Shown: positions 10,775-18,910 of the stretch, one piece after another
How positions within the stretch are numbered: the first letter of the stretch is position 1
How the letters are laid out: every line of letters begins with the position of its first letter
Assembly (NCBI GenBank): GCA_046565985.1
Contig: JBKHXN010000044.1
Span: 13,768 to 77,767, forward strand
DNA: 64,000 bases
DNA from: Polycyclovorans sp046565985
Lineage (GTDB): Bacteria > Pseudomonadota > Gammaproteobacteria > Nevskiales > Nevskiaceae
Reading direction: 5' to 3'
Notes under the pieces: generated by a model
Told to the model about the DNA's origin: nothing
Databases searched by the model: none
What the model saw: the letters and a program-made list of their open reading frames with translations, nothing else
Position numbers and translations under genes: made by a program

Positions 10775-12316
10775 TCAGAGCGCGGACTGCTTGACGTAGG
10801 CTTCGAGCGCGGCCTTCATGCCGGCTTCCAGCTCGTCGTTCCAGTCGCCCTTCTCGTTGAGCTTGGCCACCAGGGCCGCGTGGCTGCTGGCCATGAACTG
10901 ATGCAGGCCGGCTTCCCAGGCCTGGATCCTGTCCACCGGCACCTTGTCCAGATAACCCTTCTCGGCGGCGTACAGCGAGGACGCCATCAGGCCCACCGAC
11001 AGCGGGGCATACTGCTTCTGCTTCATCAGCTCGGTCACGCGCTGGCCGCGCTCCAGCTGCTTGCGGGTGGCTTCGTCGAGATCAGACGCAAACTGGGCGA
11101 AGGCCGCCAGTTCGCGATACTGCGCCAGCGCAATGCGGATGCCGCCGGAGAGCTTCTTGATCACCTTGGTCTGGGCCGCGCCACCCACACGCGAGACCGA
11201 GATGCCGGCGTTGACCGCCGGGCGAATGCCGGCATTGAACAGGTCGGTTTCCAGGAAGATCTGGCCGTCGGTGATGGAGATGACGTTGGTCGGCACGAAG
11301 GCGGAGACGTCACCGGCCTGGGTTTCGATGATCGGCAGCGCGGTCAGCGAGCCGGTCTTGCCCTTGACCTTGCCGTTGGTGATCTTTTCCACGTAGTCGG
11401 CGTTGACGCGCGCGGCACGCTCCAGCAGGCGGGAGTGGAGATAGAACACGTCGCCCGGATAGGCTTCGCGGCCCGGCGGACGCTTGAGCAGCAGCGACAC
11501 CTGGCGGTAGGCCACGGCCTGCTTGGAGAGATCGTCGTAGATGATCAGCGCGTCTTCGCCCTTGTCGCGGAAGTACTCGCCCATCGAGCAGCCGGAATAC
11601 GGCGCGATGAACTGCAGCGCGGCGGACTCCGAAGCGCTGGCGGCGACCACGATGGTGTGGGCGAGCGCGCCGTGCTCTTCGAGCTTGCGGACCACGTTGG
11701 CGATCGAGCTGGCCTTCTGGCCGATGGCAACGTACACGCACTTAATGCCGCTGCCCTTCTGGTTGATGATGGCGTCGATGGCGAGCGCCGTCTTGCCGGT
11801 CTGGCGGTCGCCGATGATCAGTTCGCGCTGGCCGCGGCCGATCGGGATCATCGAGTCCACCGACTTGTAGCCGGTCTGCACCGGCTGGTCCACGGACTTG
11901 CGCGCGATCACGCCGGGCGCCACTTTCTCGATCGGCGAGAAGCCGGTGGCCTTGATCTCACCCTTGCCGTCGATCGGCTGACCCAGCGCGTTGACCACGC
12001 GGCCCAGCAGCGCCTCGCCCACCGGCACTTCGAGGATGCGGCCCGTGGTTTTCACGGTGTCGCCTTCCGCCAGGTGCTTGTAGTCGCCGAGAATCACCGC
12101 GCCGACGGAGTCGCGCTCGAGGTTCAGGGCCAGGCCGTAGGTCTGGCCGGGGAACTCGAGCATTTCACCCTGCAGTGCGTCCGACAGGCCGTGGATGCGG
12201 ACGATGCCGTCCTGCAGCGACACGATGGTGCCGGTATTGCGCGCTTCGGTGACGCTTTCGAAATTCTTGATGCGGCTCTTGATGAGGTCGCTGATTTCCG
12301 AAGGGTTGAGTTGCAT
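10775..12316 (-). CDS. atpA: F1Fo ATP synthase alpha subunit
   Basis: Non-catalytic nucleotide-binding F1 subunit, 513 residues, the same length as in E. coli. It starts MQLNPSEISDLIKSRI; Walker A is GDRQTGKTA near residue 170; the alpha/beta family signature PAVNAGISVSRVGG lies near residue 366. It ends in a helical C-terminal domain. 33 bases separate it from atpH. Confidence 0.98.
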   Translation of the reverse strand: MQLNPSEISDLIKSRIKNFESVTEARNTGTIVSLQDGIVRIHGLSDALQGEMLEFPGQTYGLALNLERDSVGAVILGDYKHLAEGDTVKTTGRILEVPVGEALLGRVVNALGQPIDGKGEIKATGFSPIEKVAPGVIARKSVDQPVQTGYKSVDSMIPIGRGQRELIIGDRQTGKTALAIDAIINQKGSGIKCVYVAIGQKASSIANVVRKLEEHGALAHTIVVAASASESAALQFIAPYSGCSMGEYFRDKGEDALIIYDDLSKQAVAYRQVSLLLKRPPGREAYPGDVFYLHSRLLERAARVNADYVEKITNGKVKGKTGSLTALPIIETQAGDVSAFVPTNVISITDGQIFLETDLFNAGIRPAVNAGISVSRVGGAAQTKVIKKLSGGIRIALAQYRELAAFAQFASDLDEATRKQLERGQRVTELMKQKQYAPLSVGLMASSLYAAEKGYLDKVPVDRIQAWEAGLHQFMASSHAALVAKLNEKGDWNDELEAGMKAALEAYVKQSAL

Positions 12317-12349
12317 GTGAACCGTTCCTTAAAAATGTCTTCTGGCGAC

Positions 12350-12886
12350 TTAGCGCGCCAGTGCCGCCTGCAGGCGTTCGAGCTCGCCACGCACGGAGCC
12401 GTCGATCACCAGGTCGTCGGCGCGGATCACCGCGCCACCCAGGATCGCCGGGTCTGCTTTCCAGCTGATTTCCACTTCCCGCTGCAACCGGCCGGCAATC
12501 GCCTGCGCCAGCAGCTTCTGCTGCGCGGCGGGCACTTCGACCGCCGCGGTGATTTCCACGTTGATACGCCGCTCGGCCTCGGCACGCAGCTGCTCGAACT
12601 GCTCGGCGAGTGCACCCGCCGCCTGCAGCCGCCGGTTTTCCACCAGCGTGCGCACCAGGTTGGCGCCCTCGGCGCTGAGGGCGGAACCCAGCCCCTCGAT
12701 CAGCGCCCCGGACAATGCGTTGCGCGTGAGCGCCGGGTGCGTGATCAGCGTCGCCACCTCGGGCTGCGCCACGACGCCGGCGATCAGCCCGAGCTGAGCC
12801 GACCATTCCTTGAACTGGCCCGCATCACGGGCAAGCTCGAAGACTGCCTTGGCGTAGGGTCTCGCAAGTTGGTGATGACTGGCCAT
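12350..12886 (-). CDS. atpH: F1Fo ATP synthase delta subunit
   Basis: Peripheral-stalk subunit joining the b subunits to the top of F1, 178 residues. The N-terminal six-helix domain begins HHQLARPYAKAVFELARDAG. The C-terminal OSCP signature region (VDIGGAVIRADDLVIDGSVRGELERL in E. coli-like form) is represented by DPAILGGAVIRADDLVIDGS near the end. The ATG is 8 bases downstream of the atpF stop, so translation is probably coupled. Confidence 0.95.
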   Translation of the reverse strand: MASHHQLARPYAKAVFELARDAGQFKEWSAQLGLIAGVVAQPEVATLITHPALTRNALSGALIEGLGSALSAEGANLVRTLVENRRLQAAGALAEQFEQLRAEAERRINVEITAAVEVPAAQQKLLAQAIAGRLQREVEISWKADPAILGGAVIRADDLVIDGSVRGELERLQAALAR

Positions 12887-12894
12887 GCCGGCGC

Positions 12895-13368
12895 TCAGAC
12901 CTTGCCGGCCAGGCCGGTGAGGATTTCCGCATGGGCCTTGGCGTCGATCTCACGCTTGAGGATCTGCTCGGCGCCCGCAACCGCCAGCTGGGCCACCTGC
13001 TGGCGCAGCGCGTCCCGCGCCTTGGCGATCTGGCGCTCGAGCTCGGCCTGCGCGTTGCCGACGATGCGCTCGCCTTCGGCGGTGGCATCGGCGCGGGCCT
13101 TCTCGACCATCTGCGTCGCCTGCTTGTTGGCGGCCGTCAGGATCTCCTGCGCCTGCGCGCGGGCCGCCTGCAGTTCTTCCTCGGACTTGGAGGAGGCCTG
13201 CTGCAGGGCCGTCGCCGCCTTTTCCGCGGCGGCGAGACCGTCGGCAATCTTCGCCTGACGCTCCTGCATCGCCTTGGTGATGGGCGGCCATACGAATTTC
13301 ATCGTGAACCAGATGAAGATCGCGAAGACGATCATCTGGCCGACGATGGAGGGGATGCTAGCCTGCAT
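12895..13368 (-). CDS. atpF: F1Fo ATP synthase b subunit
   Basis: Peripheral stalk, 157 residues. A single N-terminal membrane helix (IVGQMIVFAIFIWFTMKFVW) is followed by PPITKAMQERQAKIADGL and a long Ala/Glu/Lys/Gln-rich right-handed coiled coil to the end. Only one b-type gene is present, so the stator is a b homodimer as in E. coli. Confidence 0.96.
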   Translation of the reverse strand: MQASIPSIVGQMIVFAIFIWFTMKFVWPPITKAMQERQAKIADGLAAAEKAATALQQASSKSEEELQAARAQAQEILTAANKQATQMVEKARADATAEGERIVGNAQAELERQIAKARDALRQQVAQLAVAGAEQILKREIDAKAHAEILTGLAGKV

Positions 13369-13414
13369 CGCTACGCTCCGTTATGCCTGTGAGACAAGTG
13401 CTGATCAAGCCGGA

Positions 13415-13681
13415 TCAGTTCGCAACGACGGACAGCAGGGGGTTGGCGAACATCATCAGCAGGCCCATGGCCACGCCGATGATCGACACGGCGTCGAGCA
13501 GGCCGGCGATGATGAACATCTTGGTCTGCAGCATGTTGGCCATTTCCGGCTGGCGCGCGGCGCCTTCCAGGAACTTGCCGCCGAGCAGGCCGAAGCCAAT
13601 GGCGGTACCGAGCGCGGCCAGACCAAAAATGATGCCGATGGTCAGCGCCGTGTTGGCTTGGATTTGAGCGATCAGCTCCAT
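13415..13681 (-). CDS. atpE: F1Fo ATP synthase c subunit (proteolipid)
   Basis: Rotor-ring subunit, 88 residues with two hydrophobic helices joined by the polar loop EGAARQPE. The ion-binding carboxylate is D63 in GLLDAVSIIG, the aspartate type seen in proton-driven enzymes of enterics. The Gln-32/Glu-65 pair of sodium-driven rings is not present. It lies between atpB and atpF in the normal order. Confidence 0.97.
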   Translation of the reverse strand: MELIAQIQANTALTIGIIFGLAALGTAIGFGLLGGKFLEGAARQPEMANMLQTKMFIIAGLLDAVSIIGVAMGLLMMFANPLLSVVAN

Positions 13682-13742
13682 GACAGTCTCCGTTTACGTC
13701 GTGAGGATGAAAAAGAATTCGAAATGAAAATCCGCGGGTGCT

Positions 13743-14525
13743 TCAGTGATGCTCGTACGCCATGCTCAGGTACACGATGGTCAGCGTCATGAAGATGAAC
13801 GCCTGCAGGGTGACCACGAGGATGTGGAAGATCGCCCAGCCGAGACCGGGGATCAGCTGCGCCCACCAGGGCAGCAGGGCAATGAGGATGAAGATCAGCT
13901 CGCCGGCATAGAGGTTGCCGAACAGTCGCAGCGCCAGTGACAGCGGCTTGGCGAGCAGCTCGACCGTATTCAGCACCAGGTTGGCCGGGAACATCCAGGG
14001 GCCGAACGGATGGGTAAAGAATTCCTTGGCAAAGCCGCCCACGCCCTTGCCCTTGAGGGCGTAGAAGAGGATCAGCAGGAAGACCGAGAGTGAGAGCGCA
14101 AAGGTGGCGCTCATGTCGGCGGACGGCACCACGCGCAGGTATTCCAGGCCGAACACGTGCTTGCCCACCATCGGCAGCAGGTCCACCGGCACCAGGTCCA
14201 TGCAGTTCCACAGGAAGACCCAGCAGAAGATCGTCAGCGCCAGCGGCGCGATGAACCCGCGCGGGCCGTGAAAGCTGTCCTTCACCGACTTGTCGGCGAA
14301 CTCGACCATGATCTCGACAAAATTCTGCAGCTTGCCCGGCACGCCGGAGGTGGCGCGTACGGCGGCGATGCGGAACAGGGTGAGAAAGGCAATGCCGAGC
14401 ACCGTGGAGAAGAACAGGGTGTCGATATGCCAGGCGGTCAGGCTGACAAAGGCATCGTCCTTGACTGAGGACCAGTGCTCAAGGTGATGCGTGACATATT
14501 CTGCTGGTGAGTGACCCGCTGCCAT
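13743..14525 (-). CDS. atpB: F1Fo ATP synthase a subunit
   Basis: Membrane stator that forms the proton half-channels, 260 residues with five or six hydrophobic helices. The essential arginine lies in ELLAKPLSLALRLFGNLYAGE, and the C-terminal helix IFHILVVTLQAFIFMTLTIVYL follows. Its ATG directly abuts the atpI stop codon. Confidence 0.97.
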   Translation of the reverse strand: MAAGHSPAEYVTHHLEHWSSVKDDAFVSLTAWHIDTLFFSTVLGIAFLTLFRIAAVRATSGVPGKLQNFVEIMVEFADKSVKDSFHGPRGFIAPLALTIFCWVFLWNCMDLVPVDLLPMVGKHVFGLEYLRVVPSADMSATFALSLSVFLLILFYALKGKGVGGFAKEFFTHPFGPWMFPANLVLNTVELLAKPLSLALRLFGNLYAGELIFILIALLPWWAQLIPGLGWAIFHILVVTLQAFIFMTLTIVYLSMAYEHH

Positions 14526-14873
14526 TTAGCTTTTCCAGAGCAAAGCAAACCAGTAAACCGTGAGTGTCCCGGCAAATGTCGTCGCCAAGGGCACGAAGTT
14601 ATCCGCGAACAACCAGACCGCCAGACCGAAGAGCACCACTGCCAGCGCCCACTTGCGCGCCTCGGCCCGATAAAAATTCATGACCACCGCTTCCGGATCA
14701 GAACTGGCCGTTCCGAAAACCTTCAACGCTGCGTAGAACGTCAGCGTGGCACTGATGAGCCCCCCGCAGAACCCGGAGGCCGCGGAGCCCAGGCCCTCGG
14801 CAAACCCCCAGATCGCGGCGGCTATAACCGCCAGAAGCAGCTGATACAGCGCAATCCGCAGTGCAATTTTCAT
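14526..14873 (-). CDS. atpI: ATP synthase subunit I
   Basis: 115-residue membrane protein with four hydrophobic segments, the first gene of the ATP synthase operon. AtpI is a small accessory protein thought to assist c-ring assembly; it is not part of the final enzyme. The sequence shows a helix pair (YQLLLAVIAAAIWGFAEG, GFCGGLISATLTFYAALKVF), the ARKWALAVVLFGLAVWL helix and a final hydrophobic segment. No clear ribosome binding site precedes the ATG. A consensus -10 box lies about 46 bases upstream. Confidence 0.88.
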   Translation of the reverse strand: MKIALRIALYQLLLAVIAAAIWGFAEGLGSAASGFCGGLISATLTFYAALKVFGTASSDPEAVVMNFYRAEARKWALAVVLFGLAVWLFADNFVPLATTFAGTLTVYWFALLWKS

Positions 14874-14918
14874 GCGCGTGTTGCGTGTCGGTGACGATGC
14901 GCTGCATCAAGCCCATCG

Positions 14919-14948
14919 ATTATAGCGGGTAGGCCGGACCCCGATCAA
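14919..14948 (-). promoter_or_regulatory. Predicted sigma-70 promoter of the atp operon
   Basis: On the minus strand TTGATC is followed after 18 bases by a perfect TATAAT. The predicted transcription start is roughly 40 bases before atpI, in the only gap between parB and the ATP synthase genes. Confidence 0.6.
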
Positions 14949-14950
14949 CA

Positions 14951-14975
14951 GCGCGGGGCCGGATCTGCCCCGCGC
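14951..14975. other. GC-rich inverted repeat in the parB-atpI gap
   Basis: Perfect 9-bp arms GCGCGGGGC / GCCCCGCGC with a 7-base loop, about 15 bases downstream of the parB stop and just upstream of the atp promoter. It has no T-run in either direction, so it is not a standard terminator. It could be a weak or Rho-assisted end for the parAB transcript. Confidence 0.4.
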
Positions 14976-14989
14976 GGCGGAAGACGGGG

Positions 14990-15832
14990 CTAGCCCAGAC
15001 GGCCCAGCAGGCGCTGCAGCTCGGCCTCGTCGCGGAAGCTGATGGTGAGGCGGCCCTGCCCGCGCGGCCCCTGCTGGAGCTTGACCGGCAGGCCGATGCG
15101 CTGGGTCAGCTGGCTGGCCAGGGGGTGAACCCGGGCGGGCGGCGTCTTGCCCCCGTCCGCGTCCGGGGCGTGAAGCAGGGCCTCGGTCTGGCGCACGGAG
15201 AGATGCTTCTGGCATACCAGGCGCGCCAGGCTGGTCTGCCGCGCGCCATTGACCCCGAGCAGGACCTTGGCGTGTCCCAGGGAGAGCTGGCGGTTGCGCA
15301 CCAGTTGCTGCACGTCCGGATTGAGTTCCATCAGCCGCAGCAGGTTGGTGACCTGGGCGCGCGAGCGTCCGATCGCGCTGGCGCACTGATCGTGGGTCAG
15401 GCCGCATTCCTCGATCAGCTTGTGCAGGGCCTCGGCCTCTTCCAGCGGGTTGAGATCGGCACGCTGGATGTTTTCCACCAGCGCCGCGGCCATGGCGCCC
15501 CGCTCGTCCAGAGCCCTGACCACGGCGGGGATGCGCTTGAGCCCCGCCAGCTTGGCGGCACGCCAGCGGCGCTCGCCGGCGACGATCTCGTAACGGCCGG
15601 CGCCGGCCTGGCGCACCACGATCGGCTGCACCACCCCCTGCGCGCGGATGGAATCGGCGAGCTGGGTCAGCGCCTCGTCGTCAAAATGGCGACGGGGCTG
15701 ATGCCTGCCGGGGCCCAGCTGCTCCAGCGGCAGGTCGCGCAGCTCGTCCTCGCTGCCCTCGGCAGTCGCCGGGCTGGCGCTGCTCAGCAGGGCGTCGAGT
15801 CCACGGCCCAGTCCTCGTTTCTTGTTGCTCAT
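14990..15832 (-). CDS. parB: Chromosome partitioning protein ParB
   Basis: Centromere-binding CTP-dependent clamp that loads at parS sites near the origin, 280 residues. The N-terminus MSNKKRGLGRGLDALL is the usual ParA-interacting start. The CTPase/ParB core includes GRYEIVAGERRWRAAKLAGL and ENIQRADLNPLEEAEA. The helix-turn-helix region is GLTHDQCASAIGRSRAQVTNLLRLMEL. A C-terminal dimerisation domain follows. The start overlaps the parA stop by ATGA. No consensus parS (TGTTTCACGTGAAACA type) was noticed in the window. Confidence 0.96.
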   Translation of the reverse strand: MSNKKRGLGRGLDALLSSASPATAEGSEDELRDLPLEQLGPGRHQPRRHFDDEALTQLADSIRAQGVVQPIVVRQAGAGRYEIVAGERRWRAAKLAGLKRIPAVVRALDERGAMAAALVENIQRADLNPLEEAEALHKLIEECGLTHDQCASAIGRSRAQVTNLLRLMELNPDVQQLVRNRQLSLGHAKVLLGVNGARQTSLARLVCQKHLSVRQTEALLHAPDADGGKTPPARVHPLASQLTQRIGLPVKLQQGPRGQGRLTISFRDEAELQRLLGRLG

Positions 15833-16617
15833 GCGTTCAGCCTCAACTGGCCACCGTCACGGCGGCGAAGTACCTCACCCGCCAGCGCCAGGTAGGCCTT
15901 GGCCCCGGAGGACAGGGGGTCGTAGGCCATCACCGGCAGTCCGTGGCTCGGCGCTTCGGCCAGGCGCACGTTGCGCGGGATGATGGTGCGATACACCTTG
16001 TCGCCAAAATGCTGGACAAGCTGGGCGGAGACGTCGTTGGCCAGATTGTTGCGCGGATCGAACATGGTGCGCAGCAGCCCTTCGATCTCCAGCGCGGGGT
16101 TGATCACCCTCTTGATCTTGTTCACCGTATCCATCAGTGCGGTCAGGCCTTCCAGCGCGTAGTACTCACACTGCATGGGGATCAGCACGCCGCTGGCCGC
16201 GACCAGGGCGTTGACGGTGAGCTTGGACAGCGCGGGCGGGCAGTCGAGGATGACGTAGTCGTACTCGGCGGCGACTTCCAGCAGGGCGCTCTTGAGGGCG
16301 AAATCACCCGCCGCGACTTCGCGCAGCTTGATCTCGGCCTCGGTCATGTCGCCGTTGGCAGGCATCAGCGAGATGCCGATCTGCGGCAGATGCTGGATGA
16401 CGTCCGCTGCGTGCGCCTGCTCCAGCAGCACGTCGCGCGCGGTCTGCGTGACCTGGCTCTTGTCCACGCCCACGCCCATGGTGGCGTTGCCCTGGGCGTC
16501 GAGGTCAACCAGCAGCACGCGGCGCTTGGTCGCCCCCAGCGAGGCCGCAAGGTTGATCGAGGTGGTGGTCTTGCCCACCCCGCCTTTCTGATTGGCAACG
16601 GCGATGACGTACGTCAT
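15829..16617 (-). CDS. parA: Chromosome partitioning ATPase ParA
   Basis: Deviant Walker A ATPase that moves ParB-parS complexes over the nucleoid, 262 residues. The motif KGGVGKTTTSINLAASL lies at residues 11-27, with DLDAQGNATMGVG and YDYVILDCPPAL following. The start chosen is the ATG at 16617 (MTYVIAVANQKGG), which overlaps the rsmG stop (ATGA). An upstream in-frame extension of 46 residues lies inside rsmG and does not look like protein. Confidence 0.96.
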   Translation of the reverse strand: MTYVIAVANQKGGVGKTTTSINLAASLGATKRRVLLVDLDAQGNATMGVGVDKSQVTQTARDVLLEQAHAADVIQHLPQIGISLMPANGDMTEAEIKLREVAAGDFALKSALLEVAAEYDYVILDCPPALSKLTVNALVAASGVLIPMQCEYYALEGLTALMDTVNKIKRVINPALEIEGLLRTMFDPRNNLANDVSAQLVQHFGDKVYRTIIPRNVRLAEAPSHGLPVMAYDPLSSGAKAYLALAGEVLRRRDGGQLRLNA

Positions 16618-17234
16618 TGTCTGAGCGTGGCGATCACGAGGTGCCGGTCCTCCTGCAGACCCGGCACGGTGAGGCGATGCGTCTCCCTGATGGTGATGTC
16701 GGCCGGCAAGCCGGCGAGTTCCTGTGTTTCTAGTTTGCCCTTCATCGCCAGCCACTGGCCACCCGGCGCCAGCAGATGGCGGGTGAGCCGGCAGAAATCC
16801 CCCAGCGCGGCAAAGGCCCGGCTCACGATCACGTCGTGCGGCGAGTCCGGCAGGGCTTCCACCCGTCCTTCCAGGACCTCGACATTGCGCAGGCCCAGCT
16901 GCCGCACCGCATGCCGCATGAAGCGTGCCTTCTTGCCGTTGCTGTCGATCAGCCGCGCCTCCAGCTCCGGCCGGGCCAGTGCCAGCACCAGCCCGGGCAG
17001 TCCGGCGCCGGCGCCGACGTCCAGCAGCCGGCCGCGAACATAGGGCAAGACGGCCAGGGAATCCAGCAGATGGCGTGTCACCATCTGCTGCGGATCCCGC
17101 ACGGCGGTCAGATTGTAAGCCGCATTCCAGCGCACCAGCTCGTCCAGATAGGCCAGCAGGGGCGCGGCCAGGCCGGCCGGCAGCCCCAGCTGCGCCAGCC
17201 CGCGGTCCAGCGCGGCGGCGGCCGGCCGGCTCAA
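16614..17234 (-). CDS. rsmG: 16S rRNA (guanine527-N7)-methyltransferase
   Basis: S-adenosylmethionine-dependent methyltransferase of the 530 loop of 16S rRNA; its loss gives low-level streptomycin resistance in E. coli. 206 residues. The motif RWNAAYNLTAVRDPQQMVTRHLLDSL is diagnostic, followed by the SAM-binding loop LLDVGAGAGLPGLVLA and VIVSRAFAAL. The start is a TTG that places the WNAAYNLT motif at the same distance from the N-terminus as in E. coli; no ATG or GTG is available nearby. The usual upstream partner mnmG is missing here; a YjgR-like gene is upstream. Confidence 0.93.
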   Translation of the reverse strand: MSRPAAAALDRGLAQLGLPAGLAAPLLAYLDELVRWNAAYNLTAVRDPQQMVTRHLLDSLAVLPYVRGRLLDVGAGAGLPGLVLALARPELEARLIDSNGKKARFMRHAVRQLGLRNVEVLEGRVEALPDSPHDVIVSRAFAALGDFCRLTRHLLAPGGQWLAMKGKLETQELAGLPADITIRETHRLTVPGLQEDRHLVIATLRQ

Positions 17235-17316
17235 GGGCGCGGCGCCCGCGGCTGGCGGCCGGGACGCGGTCGGTGGCGGTGGTTCACATCAGGCCCGGGT
17301 AGTCCAGCGGGCGGGC

Positions 17317-17345
17317 ATTATAGGTCAGCGCTTGCGCAGGGAACC
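17317..17345 (-). promoter_or_regulatory. Possible promoter of rsmG-parA-parB
   Basis: A perfect TATAAT on the minus strand at 17322-17317 lies in the gap after the YjgR-like gene, about 85 bases before the rsmG start. The -35 region, at the end of the upstream coding sequence, is poor (GGTTCC at 17-base spacing). Candidate only. Confidence 0.35.
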
Positions 17346-18821
17346 GAGCAGCCCGCGCAGCAGCTGGCGGCCCACTTCGCGGCCGAGCGTGGACCCGACG
17401 CTGCGCACCGCCGATTTCATCGCCGCCTCGCCGAGGGTCTGGCGCGCCGCGGGGCGGCTGCGGGCGCGCTGGGGGCTGCCCAGGTCGGCGTCCACCTGAT
17501 CGCGCCAGCTGCCCGCCGGCGGGCCGGCGGCCGGGGCCGTCTGGGCCGCGCGCTGGGCCAGCCGCTCGTAGGCCGATTCGCGGTCCACCGCCTGTTCGTA
17601 ACGCCCCGCCACCGGGCTGCGGGCCATGACCTGGCGGCGCTCCTCAGGGCTGAGCACGCCCATGCGGCTGCGCGGTGGACGTACCAGGGTCCTCTCCACC
17701 ACGCCCGGGGCGCCGCCGGCCTGCAGGGTGGAGACCAGGGCCTCACCCACGCCCAGGGTGGTGATCGCCTCCACCACGTTCAGGCGTGGATTGCTGCGGA
17801 AGGTTTCCGCCGCCGCGCGCACCGCCTTCTGGTCGCGCGGAGTGAACGCCCGCAGCGCGTGCTGCACCCGGTTGCCCAGCTGGCCGAGCACGGTCTCCGG
17901 CAGGTCCAGCGGATTCTGGGTGACGAAGTACACCCCCACGCCCTTGGAACGGATCAGGCGCACGACCTGCTCGACTTTTTCCACCAGCGCCCGCGGTGCA
18001 TCCTGGAACAGCAGGTGGGCCTCGTCGAAGAACAGCACCAGCAGCGGCTTTTCGGCGTCGCCGCGCTCGGGCAGGCGCTCGAACAGCTCGGCCAGCAGCC
18101 AGAGCAGGAAGGTGGCGTACAGACGGGGGCGCAGGTAGAGACGGTCCGCCGCCAGGATATGGACGATGCCGCGACCGGTGAGGTCGGTACGCAGCAGCTC
18201 GCCCAGGTCCAGCGCCGGCTCGCCGAAGAACTGCTCGGCGCCATCGGCTTCCAGCTGCAGCAGCGCGCGCTGGATGGCGCCCAGCGAGGCACTGCTGACC
18301 AGGCCGTAATCCGGCCCCAGCTCGCGGGCGTGCTCCCCCACGTACTGCAGGGTGGCGCGCAGGTCCTTGAGGTCGAGCAGCAGCAGACCCTGGTCGTCGG
18401 CGTACCTGAAGACCAGGCCGAGCACGGCCTCCTGCACCTCGCTCAGCTGCAGGAGGCGGCCCAGCAGCAGCGGGCCCAGATCGGAGAGGGTGGCGCGGAC
18501 CGGGTGGCCGCTGACCCCGAAGACATCCCAGAACACCGTCGGGAAGCCCTGCGGCAAGTACGGGTGCAGGCCCACCTGCGCGGCGCGCTCGGCGAGCTTG
18601 GGCTTGAGCTCCCCGGGCTGGCTGATGCCGGCCAGGTCGCCCTTGACGTCCACCGCGAACACCGGCACGCCGAGGTCCGAGAATCCCTCCGCCAGGATCT
18701 GCAGGGTGATGGTCTTGCCGGTGCCCGTGGCGCCCGCCACCAGTCCGTGACGGTTGGCATAGGCGGCGAGCAGATGCTGGGGGCTGTCTTCGCCCTTGCC
18801 GATCAGCAGGGTCTGGGTCAT
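17325..18821 (-). CDS. HerA/YjgR-like ATPase (DUF853 family)
   Basis: 498-residue P-loop ATPase matching the E. coli YjgR/DUF853 family in length and motifs. The start is MTQTLLIGKGEDS (ATG); an in-frame TTG 42 bases earlier was rejected. Walker A is AGATGTGKTITLQ near residue 35, and Walker B is LLVLFFDEAHLLF near residue 260. Sensor-like VYFVTQNPLDLPETVLGQLGNRVQHALRAFTP follows, as in HerA/FtsK-like helicases. The C-terminus is Arg/Ala-rich and ends in SVGSTLGREVGRQLLRGLLGSLRKR-type repeats of basic residues. Its cellular role is not established. It precedes rsmG on the same strand with a 90-base gap. Confidence 0.85.
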   Translation of the reverse strand: MTQTLLIGKGEDSPQHLLAAYANRHGLVAGATGTGKTITLQILAEGFSDLGVPVFAVDVKGDLAGISQPGELKPKLAERAAQVGLHPYLPQGFPTVFWDVFGVSGHPVRATLSDLGPLLLGRLLQLSEVQEAVLGLVFRYADDQGLLLLDLKDLRATLQYVGEHARELGPDYGLVSSASLGAIQRALLQLEADGAEQFFGEPALDLGELLRTDLTGRGIVHILAADRLYLRPRLYATFLLWLLAELFERLPERGDAEKPLLVLFFDEAHLLFQDAPRALVEKVEQVVRLIRSKGVGVYFVTQNPLDLPETVLGQLGNRVQHALRAFTPRDQKAVRAAAETFRSNPRLNVVEAITTLGVGEALVSTLQAGGAPGVVERTLVRPPRSRMGVLSPEERRQVMARSPVAGRYEQAVDRESAYERLAQRAAQTAPAAGPPAGSWRDQVDADLGSPQRARSRPAARQTLGEAAMKSAVRSVGSTLGREVGRQLLRGLLGSLRKR

Positions 18822-18861
18822 GAGGTCTGGGCTTGCGGGAGTGTGAGCGCCAAGATGACGC

Positions 18862-18889
18862 AAAAAAAATGGGCCGGCAATGCCGGCCC
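18862..18889 (-). terminator. Rho-independent terminator after fadE
   Basis: Minus-strand reading gives GGGCCGGC / GCCGGCCC with a 3-base loop, then A and eight T. It lies 21 bases past the fadE stop, between fadE and the YjgR-like gene. Confidence 0.88.
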
Positions 18890-18910
18890 GGAAACGCGAC
18901 TCGGGCAGCT

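Noticed and set aside
14951..14975. Hairpin as a canonical terminator of parAB
   Set aside because: No T-run follows in either direction.
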